Counted from the first letter of the stretch, positions 35,831-43,850 are shown. The stretch: 64,000 bases of DNA from Planctomycetota bacterium (GCA_021413735.1 JAIOPV010000039.1:1-64000); one strand, 5' to 3'. Notes: generated by a model from the letters alone, not told the origin. Translations and numbers: made by a program.

Positions 35831-36567
35831 TGCGGAGAATGCTTGATGGTCTCTTTTTCGCTCGGCAAGTTCTTCAGATTCGTGGTCACCTGAACCCAAT
35901 ACATCTGCCCGGATCGCATGTGGATTGTCATTGCGGCGACCGCGGACCGAGCATCACCAGCGAGCAGGGCATCGGTGATCGCCAGGTGTTCGGTCGCTTC
36001 AATCGCGATTCGGTGGTACTCGCGGCGAGCCAATTCGAGATCCCAGGTCACGTCGCGGAAGGTGCGGAATAGCGTTCGCAAACGGTCGAGTTCAGCAGCG
36101 AGGAACTCATTGCCTGAAGCCGCATAGATCGCGTCGTGCAGTTGGTTGTCCAGGTTCTGAGCGCGAGCGACGGCTTCCGGGTTCGCGGGCGAAGCGGCGA
36201 GTTCACGAATCTCTGTCGCGAGTGTCGCAACGCGCTTCCGGTCGATCTTCCGAACGGCGCCGCGGATCGCTTCGCACTCCAGCACCTTGCGAACCTGGCA
36301 AACTTCTCGCACGCTTTGAGCGGTGATCTTTCGCACGACAGCGCCGCGATTCGGAAGCAACTCGACAACGCACAGCCCGCGCAACTCGATGAGTGCTTCG
36401 CGAATTGGAGTATGGCTGACGTTAAAACGGTTCGCGAGGGACTCGGTGACGAGCCGTTGCCCGGCTCGCAGGTTGCCATGGAAGATGTCGGTCAGCACAG
36501 CCCGCACGACCGTTTGCCGGCGCAGGCCGTGGTCGAATGGGGCTTCAACGGGGGGGCAATCCGGCAT
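35827..36567 (-). CDS. GntR-family transcriptional regulator with FCD domain
   Basis: The protein has 246 residues. The N-terminal winged helix (about 14-80) contains TDIFHGNLRAGQRLVTESLANRFNVSHTPIREAL, the usual GntR block. The C-terminal helical FCD domain (about 90-225) shows VCQVRKVLECEAIRG, DNQLHDAIYAASGN, and histidines in EYHRIAIEATEHLAI and MTIHMRSG that fit metal/ligand sites of the family. FCD regulators typically sense small carboxylates or sugar acids and repress adjacent catabolic genes. Here the gene overlaps the PSD1 start by four bases, and a pair of palindromes lies 46 bases upstream of its start, which suggests autoregulation of the operon. Confidence 0.93.
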   Translation of the reverse strand: MPDCPPVEAPFDHGLRRQTVVRAVLTDIFHGNLRAGQRLVTESLANRFNVSHTPIREALIELRGLCVVELLPNRGAVVRKITAQSVREVCQVRKVLECEAIRGAVRKIDRKRVATLATEIRELAASPANPEAVARAQNLDNQLHDAIYAASGNEFLAAELDRLRTLFRTFRDVTWDLELARREYHRIAIEATEHLAITDALLAGDARSAVAAMTIHMRSGQMYWVQVTTNLKNLPSEKETIKHSPQ

Positions 36568-36612
36568 TTCGGAGGGTGGGCAAGTTGTGGGCAGGGCAAT
36601 CAGGATGTGTTG

Positions 36613-36656
36613 ATTCTACAGAACTGCAGTGGCTGGGCAAACCGATTCTGTAGAAT
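36613..36656 (-). promoter_or_regulatory. Tandem palindromic operator candidate for the GntR operon
   Basis: Two near-palindromic 12-base sites, ATTCTACAGAAC (36613-36624) and ATTCTGTAGAAT (36645-36656), have starts 32 bases apart, close to three DNA helical turns. Each fits ATTCT-N2-AGAAT, with one mismatch in the first. They lie just upstream of the GntR/FCD gene start at 36567, the expected place for autoregulation. Binding is inferred from symmetry, spacing and position only. Confidence 0.6.
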
Positions 36657-36682
36657 TACCGGAAGCATGTCTCACGAAGTCG

Positions 36683-36960
36683 GAGATTGATTCCGGACCA
36701 CTTCCCCACCCCACCTCCGGAACCAATCATTCCCGACCCGGAATCATTTCATTCGTCCGGAAGAAACCACGTCAGAATATGTGTAAACCTTTTACTTAGA
36801 ATCAGTTATGACTGATTATTCTGTTGCAATAATCGAATCCACGGCCGGAACCATTCATTTCCGGCCCGGAACCACAGTTTCAGCTCGGAGCCATCCACAC
36901 TCGTCCGGAAGAAACTCTATCAGAACATCGGTATGGCTCACGATCTGATCGCAAGATTTT
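36683..36960. repeat. Inverted copy of the AT-rich TTCCGGACGA repeat family
   Basis: The segment 36742-36839 matches, as reverse complement, the units at 24141-24366. It includes CATTTCATTCGTCCGGAAGA and a 70-base core at 36770-36839 in the same order (roughly four in five bases identical by eye). Further TCCGGAA fragments continue to about 36910. No gene is visible between the GntR promoter region and the gene ending at 37019. Confidence 0.78.
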
Positions 36961-37018
36961 ATCAGGTAATCGTTTGCGATATGAATTGATGATTTTGATC
37001 TGTTGAGCCGGCGCAAAC

Positions 37019-37441
37019 TCAACCCGGCTTCTTTTCCAGTTTCTCAGCTTGCTTCCGGACGTCGTCGTTCCAGGGATACACAAGCGGCGGACCGACGCCA
37101 CCCAATTCGTTGCCGGGGGACCGCTGTTGACCGACGATGTACCAGGCACCGTGATGCTTTTCGAGATACAGCAGATACTTCCCCGGGCCGACAAACCCCT
37201 TCACGCCAGCGAGATTCAGAATCTCGACATCGCCGACAGGCCCGTCGCCCCACAGCTTCTCGGCCACCGCTCGCCGTGTTTCAAGATCCGTGATCTCGGC
37301 AATCACCGCAGCAGTCGCAGCCGACGCCTGAACATGCGAAACAATCGGAGCGTGACTCTTCATCGCAGCGGCATAGCCGAGGTAGGAGATCCACCCCAGG
37401 AACGCAACGGCCGACAGGATCAATCGCCAGCGCTGGCTCAT
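37019..37441 (-). CDS. Membrane-anchored protein of unknown function
   Basis: The protein has 140 residues, with one N-terminal hydrophobic helix (about 6-27) and a soluble domain containing GDGPVGDVEILNLAGVKGFV and LLYLEKHHGAWYIVGQQ. The ATG at 37441 overlaps the stop of the upstream Minf_1886-type gene (ATGA at 37438-37441), so the two are probably cotranslated. The domain looks like a small alpha/beta fold, but I do not recognise it. Confidence 0.8.
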   Translation of the reverse strand: MSQRWRLILSAVAFLGWISYLGYAAAMKSHAPIVSHVQASAATAAVIAEITDLETRRAVAEKLWGDGPVGDVEILNLAGVKGFVGPGKYLLYLEKHHGAWYIVGQQRSPGNELGGVGPPLVYPWNDDVRKQAEKLEKKPG

Positions 37442-37863
37442 CGGTCACTCCGCTTCATGCTTGGACGGTCTTCGATCGTCAACTCGAAGCCGTCGGCGAG
37501 CGTCCGAGGCAGGTCGAACAGATCGTGGAAGTCTTCGGGCGTATCACGGTCCGACTTACTCAGTCGCCCGACCCGAATCAGATTGAACACCATCCTGCCA
37601 ACGTCGTCGGTGGTCCGCACGTTCCACTGCTTGAACACGACCGGTGCCATCATGCCGAAGGTCGAGACGGCGAGATCGCACACCCCCAGCAGCAACTCGG
37701 CACCACTCACATGGTGATCGACGGGTTCTTCTTCGTCGTCGGGTTCGGCTCGGCCGAGGCGTTCTTGCGTGAACGTGACCGCATCGCACACGAAGTCGTA
37801 GGCTTCGTAGGCGAAGTGCGGGGGTTCGCGACAGAGATCCAGAATCCTTGGGTCCACGGGCAC
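37438..37863 (-). CDS. Minf_1886 family protein
   Basis: This 141-residue cytosolic protein matches what I know of the Minf_1886 family: an N-terminal PRILDLCREPPHFAYEAYDFVCDAV block, then VSGAELLLGVCDLAVSTFG, VVFKQWNVRTTDDVGRMVFNLI and a final DTPEDFHDLFDL. The family is widespread in planctomycetes, verrucomicrobia and relatives, and its biochemical role is not known. It overlaps the following membrane-anchored gene by four bases. Upstream lies a GATGAA-type repeat separating it from the RicT gene. Confidence 0.85.
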   Translation of the reverse strand: MPVDPRILDLCREPPHFAYEAYDFVCDAVTFTQERLGRAEPDDEEEPVDHHVSGAELLLGVCDLAVSTFGMMAPVVFKQWNVRTTDDVGRMVFNLIRVGRLSKSDRDTPEDFHDLFDLPRTLADGFELTIEDRPSMKRSDR

Positions 37864-37870
37864 CTCGGGG

Positions 37871-37968
37871 AAGGATGAGGGATGAAGGAAGAAGGATGAA
37901 TCAACACGCCAGCAAGGTGAACCCTTCTGGTTTTGAATTCATCCTTCATCCTTCATCCTTCATCCCTG
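37871..37968. repeat. GATGAA/TTCATC long inverted repeat
   Basis: The left part (about 37871-37900) reads AAGGATGAGGGATGAAGGAA. The right part (about 37937-37968) has three consecutive CTTCATC-type units. Together they fold into a long imperfect hairpin filling most of the gap between two minus-strand genes. It is the same repeat type as at 18261-18363. Confidence 0.65.
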
Positions 37969-37970
37969 TT

Positions 37971-38795
37971 TTATAAGCGTGTCAGCACTTCAGCGACAGG
38001 CACAGGCAATCGGCGGCCATCCTCGAACTCGATCAGCAGACGGCGAGCCAGAATCTCGTGGTGCAAGACGCGACCTTGCCCCTTGTCGGTCAGGACTCGC
38101 GAACCGATTGGCGGCAACTCGCGTTGAAACTCCTCATACACATCCTGCTCGAAGCGTAAACAGCACTTCAGCCGACCGCAGCGACCGGAAATCTTCGTTG
38201 GGTCGAGCGTCGATTTCTGAAGCTTCGCCATCCGCATACTTACGGGTGGCATCACGGCCATGTGCGTGTTGCAGCATACGGGTTTGCCGCAGTCGCCGTA
38301 ATCGGCGAGCAGTTTGGCTTCGTCGCGAACGCCGATTTGTCGCAGCTCGATGCGTGTGTGGAACTCGCGGGCCATGCTCTTCACGAGTTCGCGGAAGTCG
38401 ACTCGGCTCTCGGACAGGAAATAGAACACGACCCGTTCGTTTCCGAACAGACGTTCCACGTCCACGAGTTGCATCGGGAGCTTGTGATGAGCAATGAGTC
38501 GAACGCCGGCCGAGTAATCCATGTCGCGTGATTCGCGGAACTGACGGAGCTTGTCGCGGTCGGTTGCTGAGGCAACGCGAATGATTTCGCCGTGGGTCGG
38601 TTCGGGAATGACCGCGATGACTTGGGGAGTCGCGGGGCACAGCACTTCGCCGAGTTCGGTGCCGCGTTCGGTGCGCAGAATGACCGTGTCGCCGCGGGTG
38701 GTGGTGACATCCGGCCCAGGAGTGAACTCTCCGAGGAACCGCATGACCCCGTGGCGGACGAGGAAGGATGTCGGTTTTGGTGTGTTGGTGGTCAT
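37971..38795 (-). CDS. ricT: RicT/PSP1-family regulatory protein
   Basis: The protein has 274 residues from the ATG at 38795. The PSP1 C-terminal domain is clear: DKLRQFRESRDMDYSAGVRLI, then FYFLSESRVDFRELVKSMAREF and RIELRQIGVRDEAK. Cysteine pairs GDCGKPVCCNTHM and ISGRCGRLKCCLRFE are the Fe-S-binding cysteines of RicT in Bacillus. There the protein joins RicA and RicF in a complex that affects RNA processing by RNase Y. No RicA or RicF is visible here. The N-terminal extension MTTNTPKPTSFLVRHGVM is short. Function in planctomycetes is unproven. Confidence 0.88.
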   Translation of the reverse strand: MTTNTPKPTSFLVRHGVMRFLGEFTPGPDVTTTRGDTVILRTERGTELGEVLCPATPQVIAVIPEPTHGEIIRVASATDRDKLRQFRESRDMDYSAGVRLIAHHKLPMQLVDVERLFGNERVVFYFLSESRVDFRELVKSMAREFHTRIELRQIGVRDEAKLLADYGDCGKPVCCNTHMAVMPPVSMRMAKLQKSTLDPTKISGRCGRLKCCLRFEQDVYEEFQRELPPIGSRVLTDKGQGRVLHHEILARRLLIEFEDGRRLPVPVAEVLTRL

Positions 38796-38838
38796 CGTTC
38801 TCACATCATGGCCGGTTCACGTCGCGTATGCAACGCGA

Positions 38839-39318
38839 TCATGTCTGAGTCGCGAGTAATTCCACGGCCCAACTTCGCGTTTCATCTGCCGGGAACTGTC
38901 GGCAGTGCTCAAGCAGAGCCGCGTCTGTGCAACCCGCATCCTCCAAAGCATCGGCCAGAACTGGCATGAGGCCGAACTCAAGAGTCTCGCGGATGTGTCG
39001 TGCGAGACGCCGAACGGTCTCGTTGTTCCACGTCAGCCAATCCGGATTCGCTGGCAGCGAAACGCGAAGGGGAGGCTGCCTGAACATATCAATTTCGCTG
39101 ACGACAAACACACAGCTATCACCTGGAACGAGTTGGCGTGCCCGTTCGGGGGCTATGGTGCAGTGAAAAAACAAATCAGCGTCGATAACGGGTGCCCGGC
39201 CTGGCGCAACTCGGATCAGATCCAGATACAATTCCAAGCCGGTTTCTCCGATCCTGGTGACTTGGCCAGGACACCGCAGCCCGATCCTTGTTGCAGGCAA
39301 CGCGGGGATGTGTTCCAT
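38839..39318 (-). CDS. Protein of unknown function with planctomycete-type C-terminal motif
   Basis: The protein has 159 residues with no signal peptide or membrane helix. The N-terminal half looks like a beta-rich domain. The C-terminal segment LADALEDAGCTDAALLEHCR followed by RSWAVELL resembles a motif I recall at the C-terminus of many planctomycete proteins of unknown function. It lies between RicT and the TGS GTPase on the same strand, with short gaps, so it could be cotranscribed. No function is proposed. Confidence 0.75.
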   Translation of the reverse strand: MEHIPALPATRIGLRCPGQVTRIGETGLELYLDLIRVAPGRAPVIDADLFFHCTIAPERARQLVPGDSCVFVVSEIDMFRQPPLRVSLPANPDWLTWNNETVRRLARHIRETLEFGLMPVLADALEDAGCTDAALLEHCRQFPADETRSWAVELLATQT

Positions 39319-39338
39319 CGGTCATCTCGCAATTGCAA

Positions 39339-39352
39339 CGCCGCAAGCGGCG
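39339..39352. repeat. Dispersed palindrome CGCCGCAAGCGGCG, copy 2
   Basis: This is an exact copy of the 14-base palindrome at 4865, in the 41-base gap between two minus-strand genes. It could form a short stem after the GTPase gene. Confidence 0.6.
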
Positions 39353-39359
39353 GCGGGTC

Positions 39360-40355
39360 TCACGTATGCAACTCGACGATGTCCTTGTCGTTCAGAACAT
39401 GATCGCGGCCCACGGTCTGCCCATCGTGAACGGCGGTGCCCCACACGCGAGCAGACTTCACCGTGTCTTCCAGATCGCGGTGAACACGACCCGCCAGCTC
39501 CGCGACCGTGCTGCCGATCAACGGCGTGAACGGACTTGTCATGTCGGCGGGCTTGCCGGGCTGCTTCGTGTAGATCCGCATCACACCCAACACGTCGTAC
39601 AGCGCTTTTCGCAACTCGGGCAAGCCGTCGCCGCGTTCGGCTGAGATGACGTGCAGCGGAAACTGCGTGCCGAAGGTTTCGCGGGCGATCTCCAGGCGAA
39701 TGTCGGCCGCTTCGTCGTCAGCCTTGGTCGCAACCAAGATGGTGGGCAGCGTGTAGATTGCGGGATCGTCGGAGGCTGTAGTGCCCGGCGGCACGAGTTC
39801 GCGGCGAGCGAGTTTCACGCGGTCGATGACCGCTTGCGTCGCGGCTGCTCCGTCGTCATCGGCGAGATCGAGGAACAGCACGGCAGCGTCGGCGGCTCGC
39901 GTGATGTCCGTGATGAAGTGCTCGTAATGCTCCGCTGCGATCGGCGGTAGGTCGATCAACTGCACGCGGGTGTCTTCGTAGTCCATCATGCCCGGAATTG
40001 GTTCGCGGGTCGTGAACGGATACGGTGCGACCGCTGGCGTGGCCTTTGTGAGCTTCGCAAGAAGCGACGACTTCCCGGCGTTCGGTGGCCCGACGAACGC
40101 GATGGTCCCCGCTCCCTGCCGTGGGATCTTGAAGACGCCGTGGGCCGCTTTCTTGGGGCCGGACTTCGTCTGTTCGATCTGATCGGTCAGTTCCGAGATC
40201 TTCGTCTTGAGTTCAGCCTGAACCTTCTCGCTCGCTTTGTGCTTCGGCAGCAGCACCCACATTTCCTTGAGCGCGACGAGCTTATCCTCGGGCGTCTGAG
40301 CCTTCTTGTATCGTGCGTCTGCGTCGTGATAATGCGGTGGAAGATTAACTGCCAT
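39360..40355 (-). CDS. DRG/Obg-type GTPase with TGS domain
   Basis: The protein has 331 residues. A helical N-terminal region (about 15-70) resembles that of DRG GTPases. The G domain shows the P-loop GPPNAGKSS (89-97), a G2 region PFTTREPIPGMM, G3 as DLPP, and G4 as TKAD near residue 206. The C-terminal TGS domain contains MRIYTKQPGKPADM and AGRVHRDLEDTVKSARVWG. DRG-like proteins are translation-associated GTPases. The plus-strand purine nucleoside phosphorylase gene begins 115 bases away in the opposite direction. Confidence 0.9.
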   Translation of the reverse strand: MAVNLPPHYHDADARYKKAQTPEDKLVALKEMWVLLPKHKASEKVQAELKTKISELTDQIEQTKSGPKKAAHGVFKIPRQGAGTIAFVGPPNAGKSSLLAKLTKATPAVAPYPFTTREPIPGMMDYEDTRVQLIDLPPIAAEHYEHFITDITRAADAAVLFLDLADDDGAAATQAVIDRVKLARRELVPPGTTASDDPAIYTLPTILVATKADDEAADIRLEIARETFGTQFPLHVISAERGDGLPELRKALYDVLGVMRIYTKQPGKPADMTSPFTPLIGSTVAELAGRVHRDLEDTVKSARVWGTAVHDGQTVGRDHVLNDKDIVELHT

Positions 40356-40470
40356 GATCGAGTCCCTGAGACGGTCACGCTCCGCTTCATGTCGCGGCTA
40401 CGCTTCGAATTGTACAACATACGAGTCACAACCGGCGTGCTGACGCCACGCCGCTCGCCAGGAGCCAGCC

Positions 40471-41301
40471 ATGCAAACCCTGCCCCCCGTGTTTGAGCAG
40501 ATTCAAGACGCCGCTGACGCCATTCGTGCGAAGTGGTCAGGAAAGCCCGCCGCTGGCATCATCCTCGGCACGGGCCTTGGCAAACTCACCGAAGACATCC
40601 AGGCTGAAGCGGTCATTCCATACGAACAGATTCCGCACTTCCCGCGTTCGACCGCCCCGAGCCACAAGGGTCAGCTCGTGTGCGGCACGCTCGGCGGCAA
40701 GCCGGTCGTCGCAATGGAAGGCCGCTTCCACTTCTACGAAGGCTGGACGCTGCAACAGGTGACGTTTCCCGTGCGTGTGATGAAGGCACTTGGGGCGAAT
40801 GTGCTGATCGTGTCGAATGCGTGCGGCGGCATGAACCCGCAGTGGGACAAGGGCGATTTGATGCTGATCGAGGATCACATCAACCTGCTCGGCGACAACC
40901 CCCTCATCGGGCCGAACGACGACCGCCTTGGCGAACGCTTCCCGGATATGTGCAACTGTTACGACCGTGAGTTGCTGTCAATCGGCAAGCGGATCGCGAT
41001 GGAAGAGAAGATCGTGTGTCATCAGGGTGTGTTCGTGGCGGTGTCGGGGCCGAACCTGGAAACGCGGGCCGAGTATCGCTTCCTACGAGCAATCGGTGCG
41101 GATGTCGTTGGCATGTCCACGGTGCCTGAGGTGATCGTCGCGATTCATGCGAAGATGCGTGTGATGGGCGTGTCGGTGATTACGGATCAGTGTTTGCCGG
41201 ATGCGCTGCAGCCCGCGAGCCTGCCCGAGATCATCAAGACCGCGAACGAAGCCGAGAAGAAGTTGCGAGTGCTGGTTCGCCGCGTTGTGTCAGAACTGTG
41301 A
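40471..41301 (+). CDS. punA: Purine nucleoside phosphorylase, trimeric class
   Basis: The protein has 276 residues, starting after AGGAG with seven-base spacing. It catalyses phosphorolysis of purine nucleosides to base and ribose-1-phosphate. Family motifs are GTGLG (33-37), HKG near 65-67, GRFHFYEG, SNACGGMNP and GVFVAVSGPNLETRAEYR with a candidate base-binding glutamate E197, and VGMSTVPE. At the position aligned with Asn243 of human PNP, which helps select 6-oxopurines, this protein has Asp (D239 in SVITDQC). That may widen base preference. A long inverted repeat begins on its stop codon. Confidence 0.9.
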   Translation: MQTLPPVFEQIQDAADAIRAKWSGKPAAGIILGTGLGKLTEDIQAEAVIPYEQIPHFPRSTAPSHKGQLVCGTLGGKPVVAMEGRFHFYEGWTLQQVTFPVRVMKALGANVLIVSNACGGMNPQWDKGDLMLIEDHINLLGDNPLIGPNDDRLGERFPDMCNCYDRELLSIGKRIAMEEKIVCHQGVFVAVSGPNLETRAEYRFLRAIGADVVGMSTVPEVIVAIHAKMRVMGVSVITDQCLPDALQPASLPEIIKTANEAEKKLRVLVRRVVSEL

Positions 41302-41486
41302 AGAAGAATTAGCCGCACGATTGAAACCCGATGAAGGCACGATCAAAACAAAGGCACAGAACCATTGTGTTGAAACCCCGAGCAGTCCGCGTTTTGGGTT
41401 TCTGTCTTTCCAACAATGAATTCTCTTTGTCTTTTTGTCTGAATCGTGTCTTGATCGGGTTTCAATCGTGCGGCTAATTCTTCTTC
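41300..41486. repeat. Long inverted repeat A, perfect 33-base arms
   Basis: The arms 41300-41332 and 41454-41486 are perfect reverse complements over 33 bases (core GCCGCACGATTGAAACCCGA). Weaker pairing continues inward. The left arm starts on the last bases of the PNP stop codon. A related and longer repeat lies at 43560-43840, so the WD40 gene is bracketed by two family members. Confidence 0.9.
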
Positions 41487-41579
41487 GTGCTTTTCGCTTT
41501 CGCACGACAACCCCTGTGAGTTCCCGCGTCCCTCCGCGTCTATTCTGCAAGGGTTGGCGACTCCTCGCGAGGATGAGAC

Positions 41580-43559
41580 ATGACTGCGGCACGCTTCTTC
41601 CGTCTGTCGGCCACGATAGTCGGGTTCGGCTTTGGAGTCGCTGCGGTCACTGCCGGCCAGCCTGAGAAGCTCGAAACGCAACTCCGTGCTCAGTTGATTC
41701 AAGTCAATCCAAGGCAGCCCAAGGTCGATCCCAAACTGCCGGGACCACCCGGAAAGGTGCTGGCGCCCGGAACGGGTGGCACACCCGAAGGTGCGGTCGC
41801 ACGCCTCGGTGATACTCGACTGCGGCACGCGGCCCGGCCATTGTGTGTCACCTTCTCCCCGGATAGCAAACGTGCGTACTCTGGCGGCGAAGATGGCATG
41901 CTCCGCGTGTGGAACGCCGCCAACGGCGAGGCAGTGAATACGCTCCTCTCCCCAGACGGCACGTTGCGACAGGTACGGTTCACGCACGACTCGCGGCTCG
42001 CGGTACAGTTCGCCGATAGCCGTGTTCACTTCCTCGACCCCGAATCGCTGAAGGAATCATCACAATTCGCGGCGGAATTCGGAACCGACTTCGCATGTTC
42101 CGCAGATGGCCGCATGATCGCCCACTACGCCGCGAACGGGCTGTTGCGCGTCACCGAACTCGACACAAAACTGGAGAAGCTCGAACTCACGGTAGGGTCG
42201 CCGTTCCAGTTCCATCCGAACAACAAGACGCTGGCGGTCGCTGATGAAAAGGGCGTCGTCACATTGTTCCTGCTCGCGGGTGGCAAGCCCCTGTTGACCT
42301 TCAACAACGGTGGCAAGGTTTCGAGTCTCGCGTTCAGTCCGGACGGGAAGCGAGTTGCGTGTGGTGTCGGTGCTGTCGTGAAGGTGTGGGACATCGCGGA
42401 CGGGAAAACGGCAAAGCTCATCACGGAAGTCGAAGAGTCAGGGCGAGTCGGGAGTTGGCTCGACAACGACCGCCTCTCAGCTGGAAACGCAGAGAGTGCA
42501 GGCGTCTATCACCTCGGCGAGAAGAAATGGACCGGCCGCGCACGCGGCATTGCTGGTGAATGGGCCGTCTCGCCGGATGGAACGAAACTCGCCGCGACCG
42601 GTTCCAATGGTTTGCGAATTCGTCTGTGGGATCTGACCACGGGAATGCAACTTCACGCGGAGAACGATGCATTCCCCGAGGCCGCGCTGCTCGCCCCCGC
42701 TGCGGATGGAAAGACCGTCTTCGTGCTGGCCGGCGACGCTGCTTTCCGCTGGTCGATCAGCAAAACTACCGCGACCGCAGCGGGCAAGCTCCCTGGCAAG
42801 GCGGTACATGCCACGACCGGTAAAGATCGCCTCGCCGTCGCCACAGCCGAAGGCGTGCTCGTGTACGACGACTTCGACCCGACGAAGCCGCTTGCCGCGA
42901 AACCATCACGCATCCTCTCGGAAAACGCCACGGGTTGTCGAGCGATTGCGGTGTCGCCGGATGGCAAGAAGATCGCGTATTCCGGCGAGGCGGCTCGGAT
43001 CGTGATCGCTGACGCTGCAACCGGAAAGACAGTGCGAATTCTGCCGGCGCAAACCATCGGCATCGCGCTTGCGTTCTCGCCAACGGGCGACACGCTTGCG
43101 GTCATTGGGCGTGACGGCTTCCTCAGGCTATCCAAGGCCGAAGCGGGCGAGACTGAAGACTTGTGGAAAGTGCGGATTCAACGCGGACAGCGCGGCACGG
43201 TCGCGTTCAGCCCGGACGGAAAGCTAATCGCTGCGTCGTCTTCAGGGGTCATCAAGGTCGCAAACGCGAGCGATGGCACGGATACGTTCTCGGTTGGCGG
43301 TCTCTTCGATAACGGGTTGATTCAGCAACTCGCGTTCAGCGTGGATGGCCGGCACCTCATCGCAGCATCCGAAGGCATGACGGGCGGCGTGCGAGTTTGG
43401 GAAGTGTCCACGCAGGCACTCGTGCGGCGTTTCGACACCGGCTTCGGCACCGTGTATCGTCTCGGGGTGTTTGCGGATAACACGCGAATCGTTTCGGCGG
43501 GTTCGGAAGAAGCGATCACCGTATGGGACATGAAGGCGTCAGCCACGGCGGGCAAATAA
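41580..43559 (+). CDS. Secreted WD40-repeat beta-propeller protein
   Basis: The protein has 659 residues from the ATG at 41580 (GAGG eight bases upstream), with a Sec signal ending near TAGQ. A linker rich in proline and glycine follows, then WD40 blades from about residue 80 onward, for example PLCVTFSPDSKRAYSGGEDGM, LRVWNAANGE, SLAFSPDGKRVACG, VKVWDIADGK and a last blade ending in ITVWDMK. WD40 proteins usually scaffold other proteins, and many planctomycete copies are exported. No enzymatic domain is visible. The gene lies between two long inverted repeats (41300-41486 and 43560-43840), each abutting a stop codon. Confidence 0.9.
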   Translation: MTAARFFRLSATIVGFGFGVAAVTAGQPEKLETQLRAQLIQVNPRQPKVDPKLPGPPGKVLAPGTGGTPEGAVARLGDTRLRHAARPLCVTFSPDSKRAYSGGEDGMLRVWNAANGEAVNTLLSPDGTLRQVRFTHDSRLAVQFADSRVHFLDPESLKESSQFAAEFGTDFACSADGRMIAHYAANGLLRVTELDTKLEKLELTVGSPFQFHPNNKTLAVADEKGVVTLFLLAGGKPLLTFNNGGKVSSLAFSPDGKRVACGVGAVVKVWDIADGKTAKLITEVEESGRVGSWLDNDRLSAGNAESAGVYHLGEKKWTGRARGIAGEWAVSPDGTKLAATGSNGLRIRLWDLTTGMQLHAENDAFPEAALLAPAADGKTVFVLAGDAAFRWSISKTTATAAGKLPGKAVHATTGKDRLAVATAEGVLVYDDFDPTKPLAAKPSRILSENATGCRAIAVSPDGKKIAYSGEAARIVIADAATGKTVRILPAQTIGIALAFSPTGDTLAVIGRDGFLRLSKAEAGETEDLWKVRIQRGQRGTVAFSPDGKLIAASSSGVIKVANASDGTDTFSVGGLFDNGLIQQLAFSVDGRHLIAASEGMTGGVRVWEVSTQALVRRFDTGFGTVYRLGVFADNTRIVSAGSEEAITVWDMKASATAGK

Positions 43560-43840
43560 GCAATGGCACGCGGATCACACGGATGGAACGCGGATCAAGA
43601 GGATCAGAGAAAGGCAGAAGAAATGAGCCTCACGATCGAAACCCGATAAAGACACGATCAAAGCAAAAGGCAAATGGCCAGAGTGTTCAAAACCTTGGAT
43701 TCTTACGTCTTTGAAAATGAACTCTCTTGGTTTTGTTTTTTGATCGTGTCTTTTATCTGACTTTGATCGTGCGGCGATTTCTGCCTTGGTTTTGATCCTC
43801 TTGATCCGCGTCTGTATCCGCGTGATCCGCGTGCCATTGC
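43560..43840. repeat. Long inverted repeat B, about 110-base imperfect arms
   Basis: The segment starts one base after the WD40 stop codon. The left arm (43560 to about 43670) pairs with the right arm (about 43740-43840). The outermost 19 bases (GCAATGGCACGCGGATCAC) match perfectly, and GCGGATCAAGAGGATCA is another perfect block. The inner part shares CACGATCGAAACCCGAT with repeat A. It fills almost all of the gap to the convergent acyltransferase gene. Confidence 0.88.
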
Positions 43841-43850
43841 TTCGTGCAAG

